From the NCBI RefSeq assembly GCF_029227915.1, contig NC_079889.1, positions 5,582,001-5,642,000 on the forward strand: a stretch of 60,000 bases of DNA, in the 5' to 3' direction. The notes below the pieces were generated by a model. The model was not told the DNA's origin and did not search any database. It saw only the letters and a program-made list of their open reading frames with translations. Each line of letters begins with the position of its first letter. Position 1 is the first letter of the stretch. Of the stretch, positions 9,492 through 20,946 are shown one piece after another. Origin of the DNA: Hydractinia symbiolongicarpus (taxonomy: Eukaryota; Cnidaria; Hydrozoa; Anthoathecata; Hydractiniidae). The position numbers were made by a program, and so were the translations under genes.

Positions 9492-10382
9492 TAATTCTAC
9501 TGCTTTAAGACCAGTGACTTCTGGATGAGCTGGGCTATTGTCAATTATCAAGACAATCTTTCGACCCGCAGTTTCAAATTTAACAGCGAGTTTTTTCACA
9601 TAATCGGTAAAGATTTCAGAATCCATCCAGGCCTTATTTTGAGCTTGGTACTGACAGGGAAGACTTCTGACTCCTTTGAAACAGCGCGGTGTAACCGATT
9701 TTCCGATAACAAACATGGGCAACTTTTCACCTAGGGCATTTCCTGCTGCAAGTCCTGTTAAACGAACTTTGCTGAATTTTCCACCAGCACATCTTTCACC
9801 TTTGGCATGATAGGTATTTGTTGGAAGCATCTGGTAGAACAAGCCGAATTCATCAGCATTGAAAATGTCTGGTAAATCATAGCGTGACAAAATGGTTGGC
9901 AGGTGTGTTTCTTCCCAGCTTGCTGTCATCCCTGGTGTACAAGACTTTTCCTCTCCAGAAATAATTCTGTAAATGATGTTTTGTCTGTACTTCCATCTGT
10001 CTAGCCAGCCTTCTGAAGCTTTAAAATCAGGTTCGTTGAATTGCTTTGCAAAATCCAATGCTTTTTCTCGAATGATTTGATCACTAATCGGCACAGTTCT
10101 TTCACGAGCGTTAACGAACCACTTGTAAACTGCTTTATCAATGTTATCGTATTTTTCGGAAGAAAGCTTTTGTCTTTTAACTCCATACTGGCCTGATTCA
10201 TACTTGGTAAAAATGTCACTTTTATTCTTAACCCAGTATGAAAGTGTGTTAGGTGGGACACCATACTTTTTAGCAATAGACTTTTTAGTTGTTCCTTCTT
10301 TTTCAAGCTCTTTCAAAGCAAGATATTTTTCTTTGATCGTCAGAACAGTTTTCTTCCTTGACGTTGTCTGAGCGGTTGCCAT
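9459..10382 (-). pseudogene. Truncated Tigger transposase (duplicate copy)
   Basis: Identical to the first 296 residues of the transposase at 4963-6537 (through GLKAVEL). It then runs into 11 unrelated residues encoded across the duplication junction. Both DNA-binding domains and the first two catalytic aspartates (D177, D281) remain. The third (D312) and the whole C-terminus are missing, so it cannot catalyse transposition. Such a protein could still bind the TIRs and act as a repressor, which is speculation. Its upstream promoter repeats are deleted. Confidence 0.9.
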
Positions 10383-10455
10383 CTTTAATGTGGATTTGAA
10401 GAGCCTTTAAAAAGTTTGTTTACATCCACCCACTTGTTTTTTAATCGAGCTTTCG

Positions 10456-10690
10456 TCTGCAAAAAGGAGATATTGTTGGTCATTTGCCTAAAGGAAAAAC
10501 AGGAAAATTTGCCAAAACGATATTTTACTTTCTGAAGTCAGAGATGTTGTGTACTTGCAAAGTAAAAGTGACAGGGAAAAGAACTAACTTTGGAGATGAT
10601 AAGGGATTGAGGATCCCCTGTTTGCTTCAATTCTCTGGACCGAAGGAGAATATTGAACTTTTGAAGAAATTGCTTGAAGAGTGTCAATAG
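10456..10690 (+). pseudogene. HIRAN-like ORF remnant (duplicate copy)
   Basis: Only the second half of the HIRAN-like frame survives (KGDIVGHLPKGKTGKF to LLKKLLEECQ). The first half and its promoter fall in the 342-bp deletion. The sequence otherwise equals 6953-7187. A right Tigger TIR follows, ending at 10993. No left TIR exists for this copy. Confidence 0.7.
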
Positions 10691-12102
10691 CCATGAATAT
10701 TGAAACCTGATTTTTTGAAGAAAAAAAGTGTTTTAATCGCAGAAAATCAATGTTCTCACTCGACGATCTCCCAATAAGAAAAATTCGAATAACTGAGGGT
10801 GACTTAGCCTATAATTGGCCCCAAGGGGAATAAAAATCACTTCGAATAACCGAATTATTCGAATTACTGAAGTTCGAATAACCGAGAGTGTTTTTGCCTG
10901 AGTTGGGTAAGCAGATCCAAGGGGAACGCCATCTCACTTCGAATAACCGAATTATTCGAATAAGTGCAGGTTCGAATAACCGGGAGTCTACTGTAATATA
11001 AAAAGAAAGACAGAAGAAACAACAACAAATAAGAAAAAAACCTAAAACCTATAGCGCAAGCTTATTTGTAATAATTTACTCTTCTTCTTTTTCTCCAAAG
11101 GTCTTTTTATGCGTTTTGCGAAAACTGTTAAGAGGCTCTTTTCCATCCGGGAGATGACGACAAACTAGGTTTAGTCCCAAAAATAGAATGCCACAAAATA
11201 GCGGCTTTCGAAGAGAAAGCATGGTAAAAACACAAGAAAATGTGGCTTTATATTTACCTTATTATTTTGAGTTTACTTAATAAATGTTACATTACTAATT
11301 CTCAATATAGTTTAAAAAGCTTTAAGTTTAAACTTCTTTCGTGCTCAGTTGACAAAATCGTAGACCAATGTGTTTTAAATGTTGCTTTTCTTTTTCAATT
11401 TGTTCGAAATTAACGTTTCCACTAAGTACATATGCTGAATGAGAATAAACACACAACAGCCACGAGAAGGAAGCCGATAATTTAATATTTGTTGTTCCTT
11501 TACACGTTTGACATTCATCAAGCTCTTTGCTTGACATGAATGCAAAAAAATTCGATGATGTTGCAAATGTGTATCAGAGGTTTATATAAAGCCACGGAAG
11601 CACAAGACAATTTTCTTTATGTGATAGTAATAAATTCAGTTTTGTTATCGTGTTGCCAAACGGCAGGTAAAATGTCCTTCACAATAAGGAAGTGAAAGTA
11701 AAAGTGATGACATGGAGAATTTTTTTAGCGACAAGATTTTTCGTTACCAATAACATTTTTCCTACTTGCATCATGAATTTCCTACCAGCATTTCCACGAA
11801 GATACGAAGCGACTTTTTATGCGATGGTAACGAAATGAAGTTAAATACTATCGCCTAAAAATTGAAACCTGTGCCGTAAGCGCAGCTTTTTTCTCTCACA
11901 ACATTAACCCCGTTCGGTTGCTGAGTCTTTCTGTTACCAGAAAAAAGCGAAATTAAATCGATTTGATTTCGCTAGTGAGAAAATTAATGTTTTGATAAAA
12001 CAATTATTACATTTAACAACAACAGAGCTGGCGACAATGGTTTACATTTTTAAGCGATAGTAAATAACGTAAATTTATTCAAAGATCTGATAGAATGTCA
12101 AG

Positions 12103-12286
12103 TCTCTTTAATAATAGCCGTCGTTTGTCTGTCTGTGTGTCCGCGAGAGCCGCGTCCCGTAACGGAAACACGAAATATTCAAAATGCGCATCAATACCAA
12201 ATGCGATATATATCTGTCAACTTTGCTGCAATGGGTTAATTTAAAGGACGGGAGACCCCGTGGATTTTTCCACGGGTTAACGACTA
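12103..12286 (+). mobile_element. Helitron, duplicate of 8600-8783
   Basis: First unit of the second chain, in the tandem duplication. Identical to its counterpart as far as compared. Confidence 0.8.
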
Positions 12287-12490
12287 TCTCTTTAATAATA
12301 GCCGTCGTCTGTCTGTCTGTCTGTCCGCGAAAGCCGCGTCCCGTAACGGAAACACGAAATTTTTATAATGCGCACGAATACCAAATGCGATATATTTCTG
12401 TCCACTTTGTTGCAACGGGTTAATTTAAATTTAAGGGACGAGCGAACGCGACGGGCGACCTCGTGGATTTTTCCACGGGCTAACGACTAG
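12287..12490 (+). mobile_element. Helitron, duplicate of 8784-8987
   Basis: Ends with hairpin and CTAG at 12487-12490. Confidence 0.82.
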
Positions 12491-12691
12491 TCTTTCTAAT
12501 AATAGCCGTCGTCTGTCTGTGTGTCCGCGAAAGCGGCGTCCCGTAACGGAAAAACGAAATTTTTATAATGAGCACGAATACCAAATGCGATATATTTCTG
12601 TCCACTTTGTTGCAACGGGTTTATTTTAAATTTAAGGGACGAGCGAACGCGACAGGCGACCTCGTGGATTTTTCCACGGGCTAACGGCTAG
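12491..12691 (+). mobile_element. Helitron, duplicate of 8988-9188
   Basis: Starts TCTTTCTAATAATAG and ends CTAG at 12688-12691. Confidence 0.82.
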
Positions 12692-12878
12692 TCTTCCTAA
12701 TAATAGCCGTCGTCTGTCTGTGTGTCTGCGAAAGCGGCGTCCCGTAATGAAAACACGAAATTTTTAAAATGCGCACGAATCTCAAATGCGATATATTTTT
12801 ATCCACTTTGTTGCGACGGGTAAATTTAAAGGACGAGCGAACGCGACGGGCGACCCCGTGGATTTTTCCACGGGTTAA
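12692..12878 (+). mobile_element. Helitron, duplicate of 9189-9375
   Basis: Starts TCTTCCTAATAATAG. The terminal CTAG is lost at the junction with the next unit. Confidence 0.78.
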
Positions 12879-14395
12879 TCTCTATAATAATAGCCGTCGT
12901 CTGTTTGTCTCTGCGCGTACCCCCCGCTGAGATAAAAAATGATGGTACGGAAACACGAATATCAAATGCGATATATTTTTATCCACTTTGTGTTTTTTTG
13001 TGTTCAATTTTATAAATTACACGCCCATACCAAATGCGATATAATATTACCGACTTTGTTTTGACCGCTCGCGCGTAGTGTACCAATCACGACGCCTGAT
13101 TCTTTAAAAAAAAAGATTTTCGCGACCAGAAAGAATCCAAGATCTTCGCGGAACGAAGACCATATTGATTTCGATAATGGTCGTGTGTGTAGTCAGTGTG
13201 TGAAGTTTGTAGGCCTGTATGACTTTTTTATCTTATTACTTTTTTATCTAAAAGCTTTATATATTTGTAATATTTGCTTTCTGTTTGTTTTCAATGTTAG
13301 GATAAATATATTGTCACGTTTTTAAGCCACGTACAGATCTTAAACGCACCAGTTTTAGATGTTTGGCTAGGAACGAAGATTATAGCTAGCTAGCTGCTAG
13401 AGCCTCACGTATTGCTATTCTGCTTGGAATAAGAGCTTTTTATCCTAGCCAACATTTATTTTTATGTTGAGGCTGCGGCTATTTAGCTAGCTCCTTAAAA
13501 AGTGAAATTATAAAAATGCAGTTTGGCTTTATAATATTCTTAAGCAATAATTTTTATGCTAAATGCAGTTAGGTAGCTACATTTTTTATTATTTTCCTAA
13601 ACACTTTTTTCTGCAAATATAATGGTTGAGCAATTGTTTTAACTGGACAAGTAATAACAGGCTGTTCCCTGTGTTTTTATTTAAACCATAGTTGCAATGA
13701 AGTTTTTTTGGAAAAGGGTATTACGCCTATATGCCTGTTCATGTTTAACTGTACTAAGCGCTTAGCCCAGTGTTGACAACAGACTTTTTTCTGCAACGTT
13801 GTTCACATGTACCAAGGGGTCAGCCTACTGTGACAATTAATCCTTAAACTTTCTCGGTAATCACGCCGGTACGGTTGCGCAACATGGTTTACCCGGACTA
13901 ACTGCTCAGCCCGGTTTTAACAATGGACTGTTTCCTGTTTGTTTTATTCAAGCAGAATCTGCGATAAAGTTTTTTCAACAGGGTATTATCCTATACGCCT
14001 GTGCAACACCGTTTAACTGCACTAAGCGGTCATCCCGGTGTCACAATTAATCTTTTTACTTTAGGAACTTTTATTCCGCATTATAAAATAATATTCAATG
14101 TTTGTTGTTGCTATGGCGGGGTAACAACGGTTTTAACTCTGTTTTTATTTCATCTAACGTTGCGGAAAAGTTATTTTTTGAAAAAATATGTTGCAACACT
14201 ATAATGGTGTATGCGCTTCACTTGATTTACGACATACGGTATACAAGTACTAAAGCGCTTCACCTGATCCTGTGCAACAGTTACGACTACTATTAATTGT
14301 TCCACCGGTGTGTTCAAAACTGTTTGCCTGTACTAGGCGTTCAACCTGGTGTGTTCAACACCCGGTGACACTTTGACTTGTGGCTTACCCCGGCG
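12879..14395 (+). mobile_element. Large non-autonomous Helitron (type B), about 1.5 kb
   Basis: Begins TCTCTATAATAATAGCC. Its interior holds degenerate ~140-bp repeats (landmarks GTTTACCTGTACTAAG, CAGCCCGGTGTTAACA, CTGTTTCCTGTGTTTTTATT, GGGTATTACGCCTATA) and GCTAGCTAGC runs. It stops at CCCCGGCG, in the middle of the type-B 3' hairpin, where the next Helitron begins. No Rep or helicase coding sequence. Confidence 0.72.
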
Positions 14396-15931
14396 TCTCT
14401 ATAATAATAACCGTATTCCACCTGTATGTTCGTGCGTCAAAAGCAACTTGTGTTAACCACGCACGAAATACAAAATGCGCAGGGACGAGAAACCCGTCGG
14501 GCCCCCACCGGTACAGGGACAATTGCCGCTAAAATAAAGACCCAATCAGGAGCGGAGTTTTATATAAATGACCAATCAGAAACTAAAGCTCTTTATATTT
14601 CTTAGCAACGATTTTTACGTTATCGGTCCGAAATTTGGCAAGCAGATTGAACCAACTCATTGCTGGAGAAAGAAAAGTTTGCTTTAATTTTTCTTTCTCA
14701 TACTTCTATTTGTATTCTAACAAGATTGTAGATTCTTTTACTTTCGGGTATTTTTTTTAATTGTTTACATGTTTATTCACCTATACTTTATAGTTAGCTA
14801 GCTAGCTACTAGCTAAGCTACCTATTTAGCCACCTAAAGATTTGTATTAGTTTTATTTGCCTCTTACTGTCACGTTCTCTAGCCATATATTAATATTGCT
14901 GGCTACCAACGTAGATGTTAGCTAACATTTTTGATTTTTGTGTTAACTTTGCCAATCTGATTTTTACTTGGTTGTGACTGGGGTTAGCTACCTCTAGCTA
15001 AAATGTAAAAGTAACCAAATACAGTTGACTGCAACAGAATTTTAAGTAATCTTTTTCATACTAAATGCAATTAATTAGTTAGCTACCACTTTACTGTAAT
15101 ATAAAATTTAGCAAAAGTCAAAAGTTTATTAATGAGACACAGAGTACCTGTGCTATGTGCCTATTCCGTGTTGTTAAACGACGGTCTGTTTCCTGTGTTT
15201 TTATTTAAACTAAAGTATTTTGGAAAAGGCTATTAAGCTTATAGGCATGTGCAACACATTGTACCTGTACTAAGTGCTAAGCTCAGTGTTAACAATGGAC
15301 TGTTTTTTGGAAAAGGCTGTTACGCCTAGAGAATGTGCGACGTGGTTTACCTGTACTAAGGGGTCAGCCCGCTGTGACAATTACTTTTTAAACTTTCTCG
15401 GGAATCACGTCTGTACGGGTGTGCAACACTGTTTACCTGGACTAACCGCTCAACCCCGTGTTGGTAATGCATTGTTTCTTGTGTTTTTATTTAAACAGAG
15501 TCTGCGAGAAATTTTTTCCAAAAGGGTAATATCCCTACACGTCTCTTCAACTCTGTTTAACTGTATTAAACGCTTAGCCCGATGTCACGATTAATTTTTT
15601 AACGTTTACTGAAACTTATTTCGCACAACAAAATAAAATTGACCAATTGTTTTTCCTATGACGGGGTAACAAATGGTTGTAAATTGTGTTTTTATTTTGG
15701 CTAAAGTTGCAGTAGAATTATATTTTCAAAAATACACTACAGCCGAAACACTATAGTGTTGTGTGCGCTTTACTCGATTAACGACATACTGCATACCTGT
15801 ACTAAAGCACTCCACCTGACTGTGTGGCACAGTTTACCCCTCTTATTTAGCGCTTCACATAGTGTTCAACGGCGGGTCACACCTTGACTTGTGACTTACC
15901 CCGGCGTTTCGACGCCGGGTTTCCCGGCTAG
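14396..15931 (+). mobile_element. Complete type-B non-autonomous Helitron, 1536 bp
   Basis: Starts TCTCTATAATAATAACCG and ends with the hairpin CCGGCGTTTCGACGCCGG (seven-base-pair stem, TTCG loop), then GTTTCCCGGCTAG. The interior carries the same degenerate repeats as its neighbour. Its first 200 bp closely match the start of the minus-strand element at 32178-35077, including two CCAATCA boxes (14542, 14572) flanking a TATATAAA. No coding capacity. Confidence 0.85.
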
Positions 15932-16105
15932 TCTCTTTAATAATAGCCGTATTTTGTCTGTCTCTGCGCGGATCCCCCGCCGAGTTAGAAAATAGTGCTG
16001 CGGAAACACGAATATCAAATGCTATATATTTTTATCAACTTTGTTCCGACGGGTAAATTTAAAGGATGGGCGAATCCGTGGATTTCACCACAGGCTAAAG
16101 ACTAG
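15932..16105 (+). mobile_element. Short non-autonomous Helitron, 174 bp
   Basis: Starts TCTCTTTAATAATAGCC directly after CTAG of the previous element. Ends with GTGGATTTCACCAC and CTAG at 16102-16105. Confidence 0.82.
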
Positions 16106-16457
16106 TCTATATAACAATACACCAGTTCCGTGTGTCTGTAACAGGTAAAGTGGATGTGTTGCTTTTTCTAAAGAAACAGCCACGTTAACATGTCACTTTT
16201 GTTAAACTTCATTTTTATTCTGTCTTTTGTGTGCTTTTTCAAATTGAATTAAATTTTTTGTTTTAAAAAAGTCAGGGTTTATTTATTTTATTTATTCCCT
16301 TAAGCACGTGTCTTGGTTTTATTTTTTCCTGCTTAATTGGAACTAACAACACAACATTTTGTCGAAAGGAATAATGGATTTTATGGTTAATTTCGCTCAC
16401 TATTTCGCTTTTTTTATTCGGTATCTTTAGTGGATTTTTCCACGGGACTAAATATTA
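16106..16457 (+). mobile_element. Non-autonomous Helitron, about 350 bp
   Basis: Starts TCTATATAACAATACACC with TGTGTCTGTAACAGG following. Ends with GTGGATTTTTCCAC and GGGACTAAATATTA, a degenerate 3' end before the next TC start. Confidence 0.65.
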
Positions 16458-16729
16458 TCTCTATATTAATACGCTAAGTGTGTCCGTCTGTCTGTAACAT
16501 GCAAAGTGAATTATATTTTGTACAATTTTCTTTAAAAGTGTCTATAATGTATCCTATATAAAAATGTTCTGCATACAAAACATATTAAATGCTCTTGAGT
16601 GGATTCCCCAACGGGATTTCGTTTAAAACGTTTTTTTTTTCGGCGTTTTAAATGAAATTATCAACTAACCGTATTGTAATAAGAAGTTTACTAATCTCAG
16701 TGGATCCTTCCACGGGTTTTAATAACTAG
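16458..16729 (+). mobile_element. Non-autonomous Helitron, 272 bp
   Basis: Starts TCTCTATATTAATACGCTAA followed by TCTG repeats and is preceded by A. Ends with GTGGATCCTTCCAC and CTAG at 16726-16729. Confidence 0.78.
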
Positions 16730-17035
16730 TCTCTTATAATAATACGAAGCTTCCATGTCGCTCTTTGTGACTTTTACAAAGACGATGTGTTTTACCATTC
16801 GATTGCGCGGGTTTTTCGTGTTTTTTTGTTTTGTTTACATTCGTCCCGCAATCATCACAAAACACGTGGTGACAGTAAGCAATACGATTTGCTCAAATAC
16901 ATATTTTTTAACGGACGGGATTCGAATAGAAAGTTCCCTTTGCCTGAAAACAAAAAAAAAGTGTTTTTAAAGTTCTCAACAAAAGGCGATCTAAAGACGC
17001 GAATAAAAAATGTCTTATTTTTAAACGTTATATAA
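16730..17035 (+). mobile_element. Helitron 5' part, 3' end not found
   Basis: Starts TCTCTTATAATAATACG directly after CTAG. The next ~110 bp resemble the 5' part of the Helitron at 44945 (ACTTTTRCAAA, ACGAT, TTTTTCGTGTTTTTTTG). The similarity then fades and I see no matching 3' hairpin, so the right boundary is approximate. Confidence 0.55.
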
Positions 17036-18003
17036 ATATAACGACCACTTTGTCACGATAAAAGTGTAGATAGTAAAAGCAAGGAAACTGAAAGGGAAGA
17101 TGTAGAGTGAAGTTAAAAAGTATATAAAGAGGTTAAAAGTAGAAGTAAGGAGGTAGAAGCTATTGAAACTAGAAGTTGAAAGCAAGAGTTTAAAGTGGGT
17201 TAGAATTCAGAAAAAGTAAGAACTTTGAAATTTTTTAGACGTTCAGTGTTTATGTAAGTTAGAGGTGCATGTTACGTTTTATGTGGCACACTTTAAATTG
17301 TCAAACAGACTCGAATTTCCATAAAGGCACTTCTCAAATCCTTAAAGTTTTAAAAGTTAACAAATTTGTTTAAATTTTTTGCATAATTAATGATTGCCTG
17401 TGCGTTACTATTTTTTTTCCTAAAATACTATACTAAGCTGTTGGCTACTGACCGAATTTCCTAGTCAAACGGAAAACCCTGGCATGTTGAACTCATCTTA
17501 TAGCTGTTGCTTTATTTTCGTGTATCAGATAGTTATATTCCTAATTTATATAGCCATTGTTACATCTCTTTAAATGTGTTTTAATAAGCATAAATAGCTA
17601 GCTAGCTATAATTTATGCTTAGCTAGCCAACCCCAGTTTAGATATATCTAACTGGCTGTCTTAGCTAACCTGTAAGTTATGTTGTTATTCCACTTATTTA
17701 TCTATACCATCACCTTGGTAGTCTCTCTCAGGGATCTGTCTTAAGCTTGAATTATGGAAGATGTAGCTAACAAGCCACAAAATCTGCCAAAGAATCAATT
17801 TTAGAATTAGTGCGCAAACAATTTTTTGCCAAAAGAGTATATTTTTCTCATATTTTGTATGAAAAGGTATTATTATTGAGTAAGTTATGAACATTTCAAA
17901 ATAGTCAACAATTTCCTCAACTAAAGCAAGTGATACATGATTTTTATTTTCGACTTTCATTTGGCGATTTAAAGTATGTATCATTATTATTATTATTATC
18001 TTA
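17036..18003. other. Noncoding stretch with a GCTA palindrome
   Basis: No gene seen. Around 17586-17621 a palindrome (AAGCATAAAT, AGCTAGCTAGCT, ATAATTTATGCTT) recalls the GCTAGCTA runs inside type-B Helitrons, so part of this may be another decayed copy. A short (ATT)n run lies at 17982-17999. Confidence 0.35.
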
Positions 18004-18713
18004 CTAGTCGATAAGGCCTGTGGAGAAATCCACTTAGGCAGAAGGACAACAGAAAATAGGTTTTTTTAGATGTTTTGCTGACGTCAGTAGTGCAGATACA
18101 AAAAAGAATTGGCGAAATTTGTTTATCCGTTTCCTGTAATCCTGTAATGTGCAGAGGTTAAAAGGTTGATCAAAATAATGTATAGGATCATATTTTTTCA
18201 AGGAACGCCAAAGGAGATAAAAGGGTTTAAAAATTTTGCTGACGTTAGCAAAGACGCGCCAAAACATAAATTTTTTTTAAAAAAATTTGTATACCTGTTG
18301 CCTTTATTGTATAGATCTTGAAACGCTGATCAAGAAAATGTATAGGATTATGTACTTTTGAAAAACGGTTACGGAGATATTGTGGTTTAAAGGTTTTTTG
18401 AAGACGTCATAAACCCGACCATTCCGAAACGGATTTGGGAATCCAGATTTGCCAAATTTGGTCTTAGCTGGTCCCTAGTTACTCACACAGTAAAAAATCA
18501 TCGACGTCACCACCTCGTTTCCAAGTTATTTGGCCTCAAAGTTTTAAGTGCACTGTAATGGCTTCAATAATTTAATATAGAATATTGTCGTTAAAGTAGG
18601 GCTATTGACGTTGCGCCGTAACGTCAGATATTTAAAATTTCAGACATACTTTTTCAGCTACGTCAAAGGAAAATGAACACATCCACTTTGTCTGTTACAG
18701 ACACACAGAGAGA
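18004..18713 (-). mobile_element. Type-A non-autonomous Helitron, about 710 bp
   Basis: On the minus strand it begins TCTCTCTGTGTGTCTGTAAC (the usual ATAATAATACGC stretch is missing). It ends with GTGGATTTCTCCAC, then AGGCCTTATCGACTAG, followed by T. The interior matches other type-A copies (35078-35774, 44363-44944, 45300-45483, 50540-51114), including repeats of CCTATACATTTTCTTGATC and GACGTCA motifs. No coding capacity. Confidence 0.78.
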
Positions 18714-18789
18714 CTTGCCTATTTGAGTTTATTCAAATTTCAAAACTCGTTTAAATTTCAATTTTTAAAGACTATTTGTTATAGGTTTT

Positions 18790-19187
18790 AATATTTATAT
18801 TTATATTTATATTTATATTTATATTTATATTTATATTTATATTTATATTTATATTTATATTTATATTTATATTTATATTTATATTTATATTTATATTTAT
18901 ATTTATATTTATATTTATATTTATATTTATATTTATATTTATATTTATATTTATATTTATATTTATATTTATATTTATATTTATATTTATATTTATATTT
19001 ATATTTATATTTATATTTATATTTATATTTATATTTATATTTATATTTATATTTATATTTATATTTATATTTATATTTATATTTATATTTATATTTATAT
19101 TTATATTTATATTTATATTTATATTTATATTTATATTTATATTTATATTTATATTTATATTTATGTTTATATTTATATTTATATTTT
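18790..19187. repeat. Hexanucleotide tandem repeat (ATTTAT)n
   Basis: About 66 nearly perfect copies of a six-base unit, with one G substitution near 19165. It begins about 80 bp from the 5' end of a type-A Helitron. True length may differ because assemblies handle such tracts poorly. Confidence 0.97.
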
Positions 19188-20553
19188 GAACAATTTTGAA
19201 GAAACTGAATGGTAAAGGTACTTAAGACAAATCCAAAAATTTGTTAATGTCAAATACCAAATTAATTAAAAAACTCATATGATCAAATTTTTCAAATTCT
19301 ACAAAGCGTATTGTGTTTTGCTCAAACCAAATTGCAATAAGCAAAAAGGAGCTTATTTTAATTTTTTAAAATCTGATGTTAATAGATCAACACTTCTAGG
19401 GGCAATGTAATTATCAATAGAAATCATCAATAGAAATCTTTCCGAAATCTTTAAAACACATGATAATTCTTCTATGCATTCTTTACTCCCTGCATTTTGT
19501 ATCATTCATATAGTTTCGATTATACCTTATGTCTCAATAGTATTTTGACAATTTCAATTCCATTATCGAATCGTGTATCACCACCTGAAGGTACAAGATA
19601 AATTATTTTCTATTAGAAAAAACATCAACTAAAATATATGTATATCATATTTGACGTTCGAGCCAAAGTTTATAAATGTGCTGCCCGAAATACGAGAATA
19701 AAGATCCATTTGGTATTAAAAAATTTACCATGTAAGACCGGCCTTACTAAAAAGTTTCTTTCACTTTTACTATTATCACGTGATATTTTCTTAGATACAT
19801 AACGCCTTAAACGGAAGGGCATTTTCAAAAAACGGAGAAAGTATGTTTAGCTAGTATATATCATTTTTACCTGTAATAAACCCCTTCTTAGCCTCATACA
19901 ACACTAAATCTAGCTAGCATAAGACTACAAACTCATCTAGCATAAGACTAGCTATTTACCTAGCATAAAACTACTAACTTAAAGGTAGCAAAAAATTAGA
20001 TAGCTGCAATCTCAGACAGTGTGAATGGGATTTAAAAAACTTATGACCTCCTCCCCCAGCCCCACGAACAGTGCCGCGCCTCCCAACACTGCCTTGATGG
20101 TGGGGAGGGAGGCAGGAACTGTGACAGAATCAGTTCGTGTTGCAAAAGACCAAAATTCCAATTTACACTCTCCAAGATTGTAACTAGCTACATGCTGGCA
20201 TAAAAAAATTCTTTTGGACAGATTTTCTCTTCACAGTGACTGAGATAATTCTACCTTGAATAGGAATGTGCCATTACATAGCTTGTTCTAGGTTGTTCTA
20301 ACTCCGGCAATTTTAGACCAAAAACCCAGAGCAAAAGTCAGCAAAATAAAGGACATATTCTACAGATAGTACTTTTTGCTCCAACTCATAATCATAGATT
20401 ATATAGGTAGAGGTTGACGTGGTCATGTGTAATTATCGCTCAGCCCCAAATGGCACTTTAACAATGAATGCCACGGAGGGTAATGGAGAACCATATTTTT
20501 CTGGATGATAGTAACTATAATTTTTTTAGAAAAGGGTATTATGCTTATGCGGA
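19188..20553. other. Left flank of the BEL/Pao element
   Basis: No gene seen. 19840-20000 has CTAGCATAAGACTA repeats. The last ~100 bp (AAAAGGGTATTATGC, TTATGCGGA) match the repeat unit of type-B Helitrons, so the retrotransposon sits in a Helitron remnant that resumes at 26471. Confidence 0.45.
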
Positions 20554-20700
20554 TGTAAATAATGACGCCATTATTATTTTTTCGGGGTTTCCCCGCATTC
20601 TTCTTTTTTTGTTTTACAATTTTTCTAGAGAGTATAGTTGAGAAAGATAACGAGTAGAGTACACGAGGTACTTGATTTTGATATTTTATGAATCTTTAAA
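20554..20700 (+). repeat. 5' LTR of the BEL/Pao element
   Basis: 147 bp, starting TGTAAATAATGACGCC and ending AATCTTTAAA. Short for BEL/Pao. The boundaries are set by the GCGGA target duplication and by agreement with the 3' LTR. Confidence 0.9.
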
Positions 20701-20718
20701 TGGCGCCCGATGAGGGAC
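20701..20718 (+). other. Primer-binding site
   Basis: TGGCGCCCGATGAGGGAC begins right at the end of the LTR. The TGGCGCCC start and AGGGAC end fit priming by a lysine tRNA 3' end. The tRNA assignment rests on recognised PBS similarity, not on a check against a host tRNA. Confidence 0.65.
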
Positions 20719-20946
20719 TTTTGATATTATTTTTGGATATTTACTTGAATTGGTGGACTTGTGATGTTGTGTGGATATTATTTGCTCGAATTGGTGGATT
20801 TATGTTATGAACTTTAACTTAGCTTAGACAGTGTTTGTTATTCTGAAATCGTCTTATTGTGTACTGCACGTCAAATTTCAAAAACTTTCATTTTTCATGC
20901 TTCCAGTTTCATTGGTTTCATTTTTTGCATTACATTAAATTTCATT

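Larger units (their letters stand above)
9492..12994. repeat. Tandem duplication, unit 2 (342 bp shorter)
   Basis: Second copy of 5647-9491. It lacks the bases matching 6611-6952, so the promoter repeats and the first half of the HIRAN-like ORF are gone. The lack of visible divergence means either a very recent duplication or two haplotypes joined end to end by the assembler. Confidence 0.92.
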
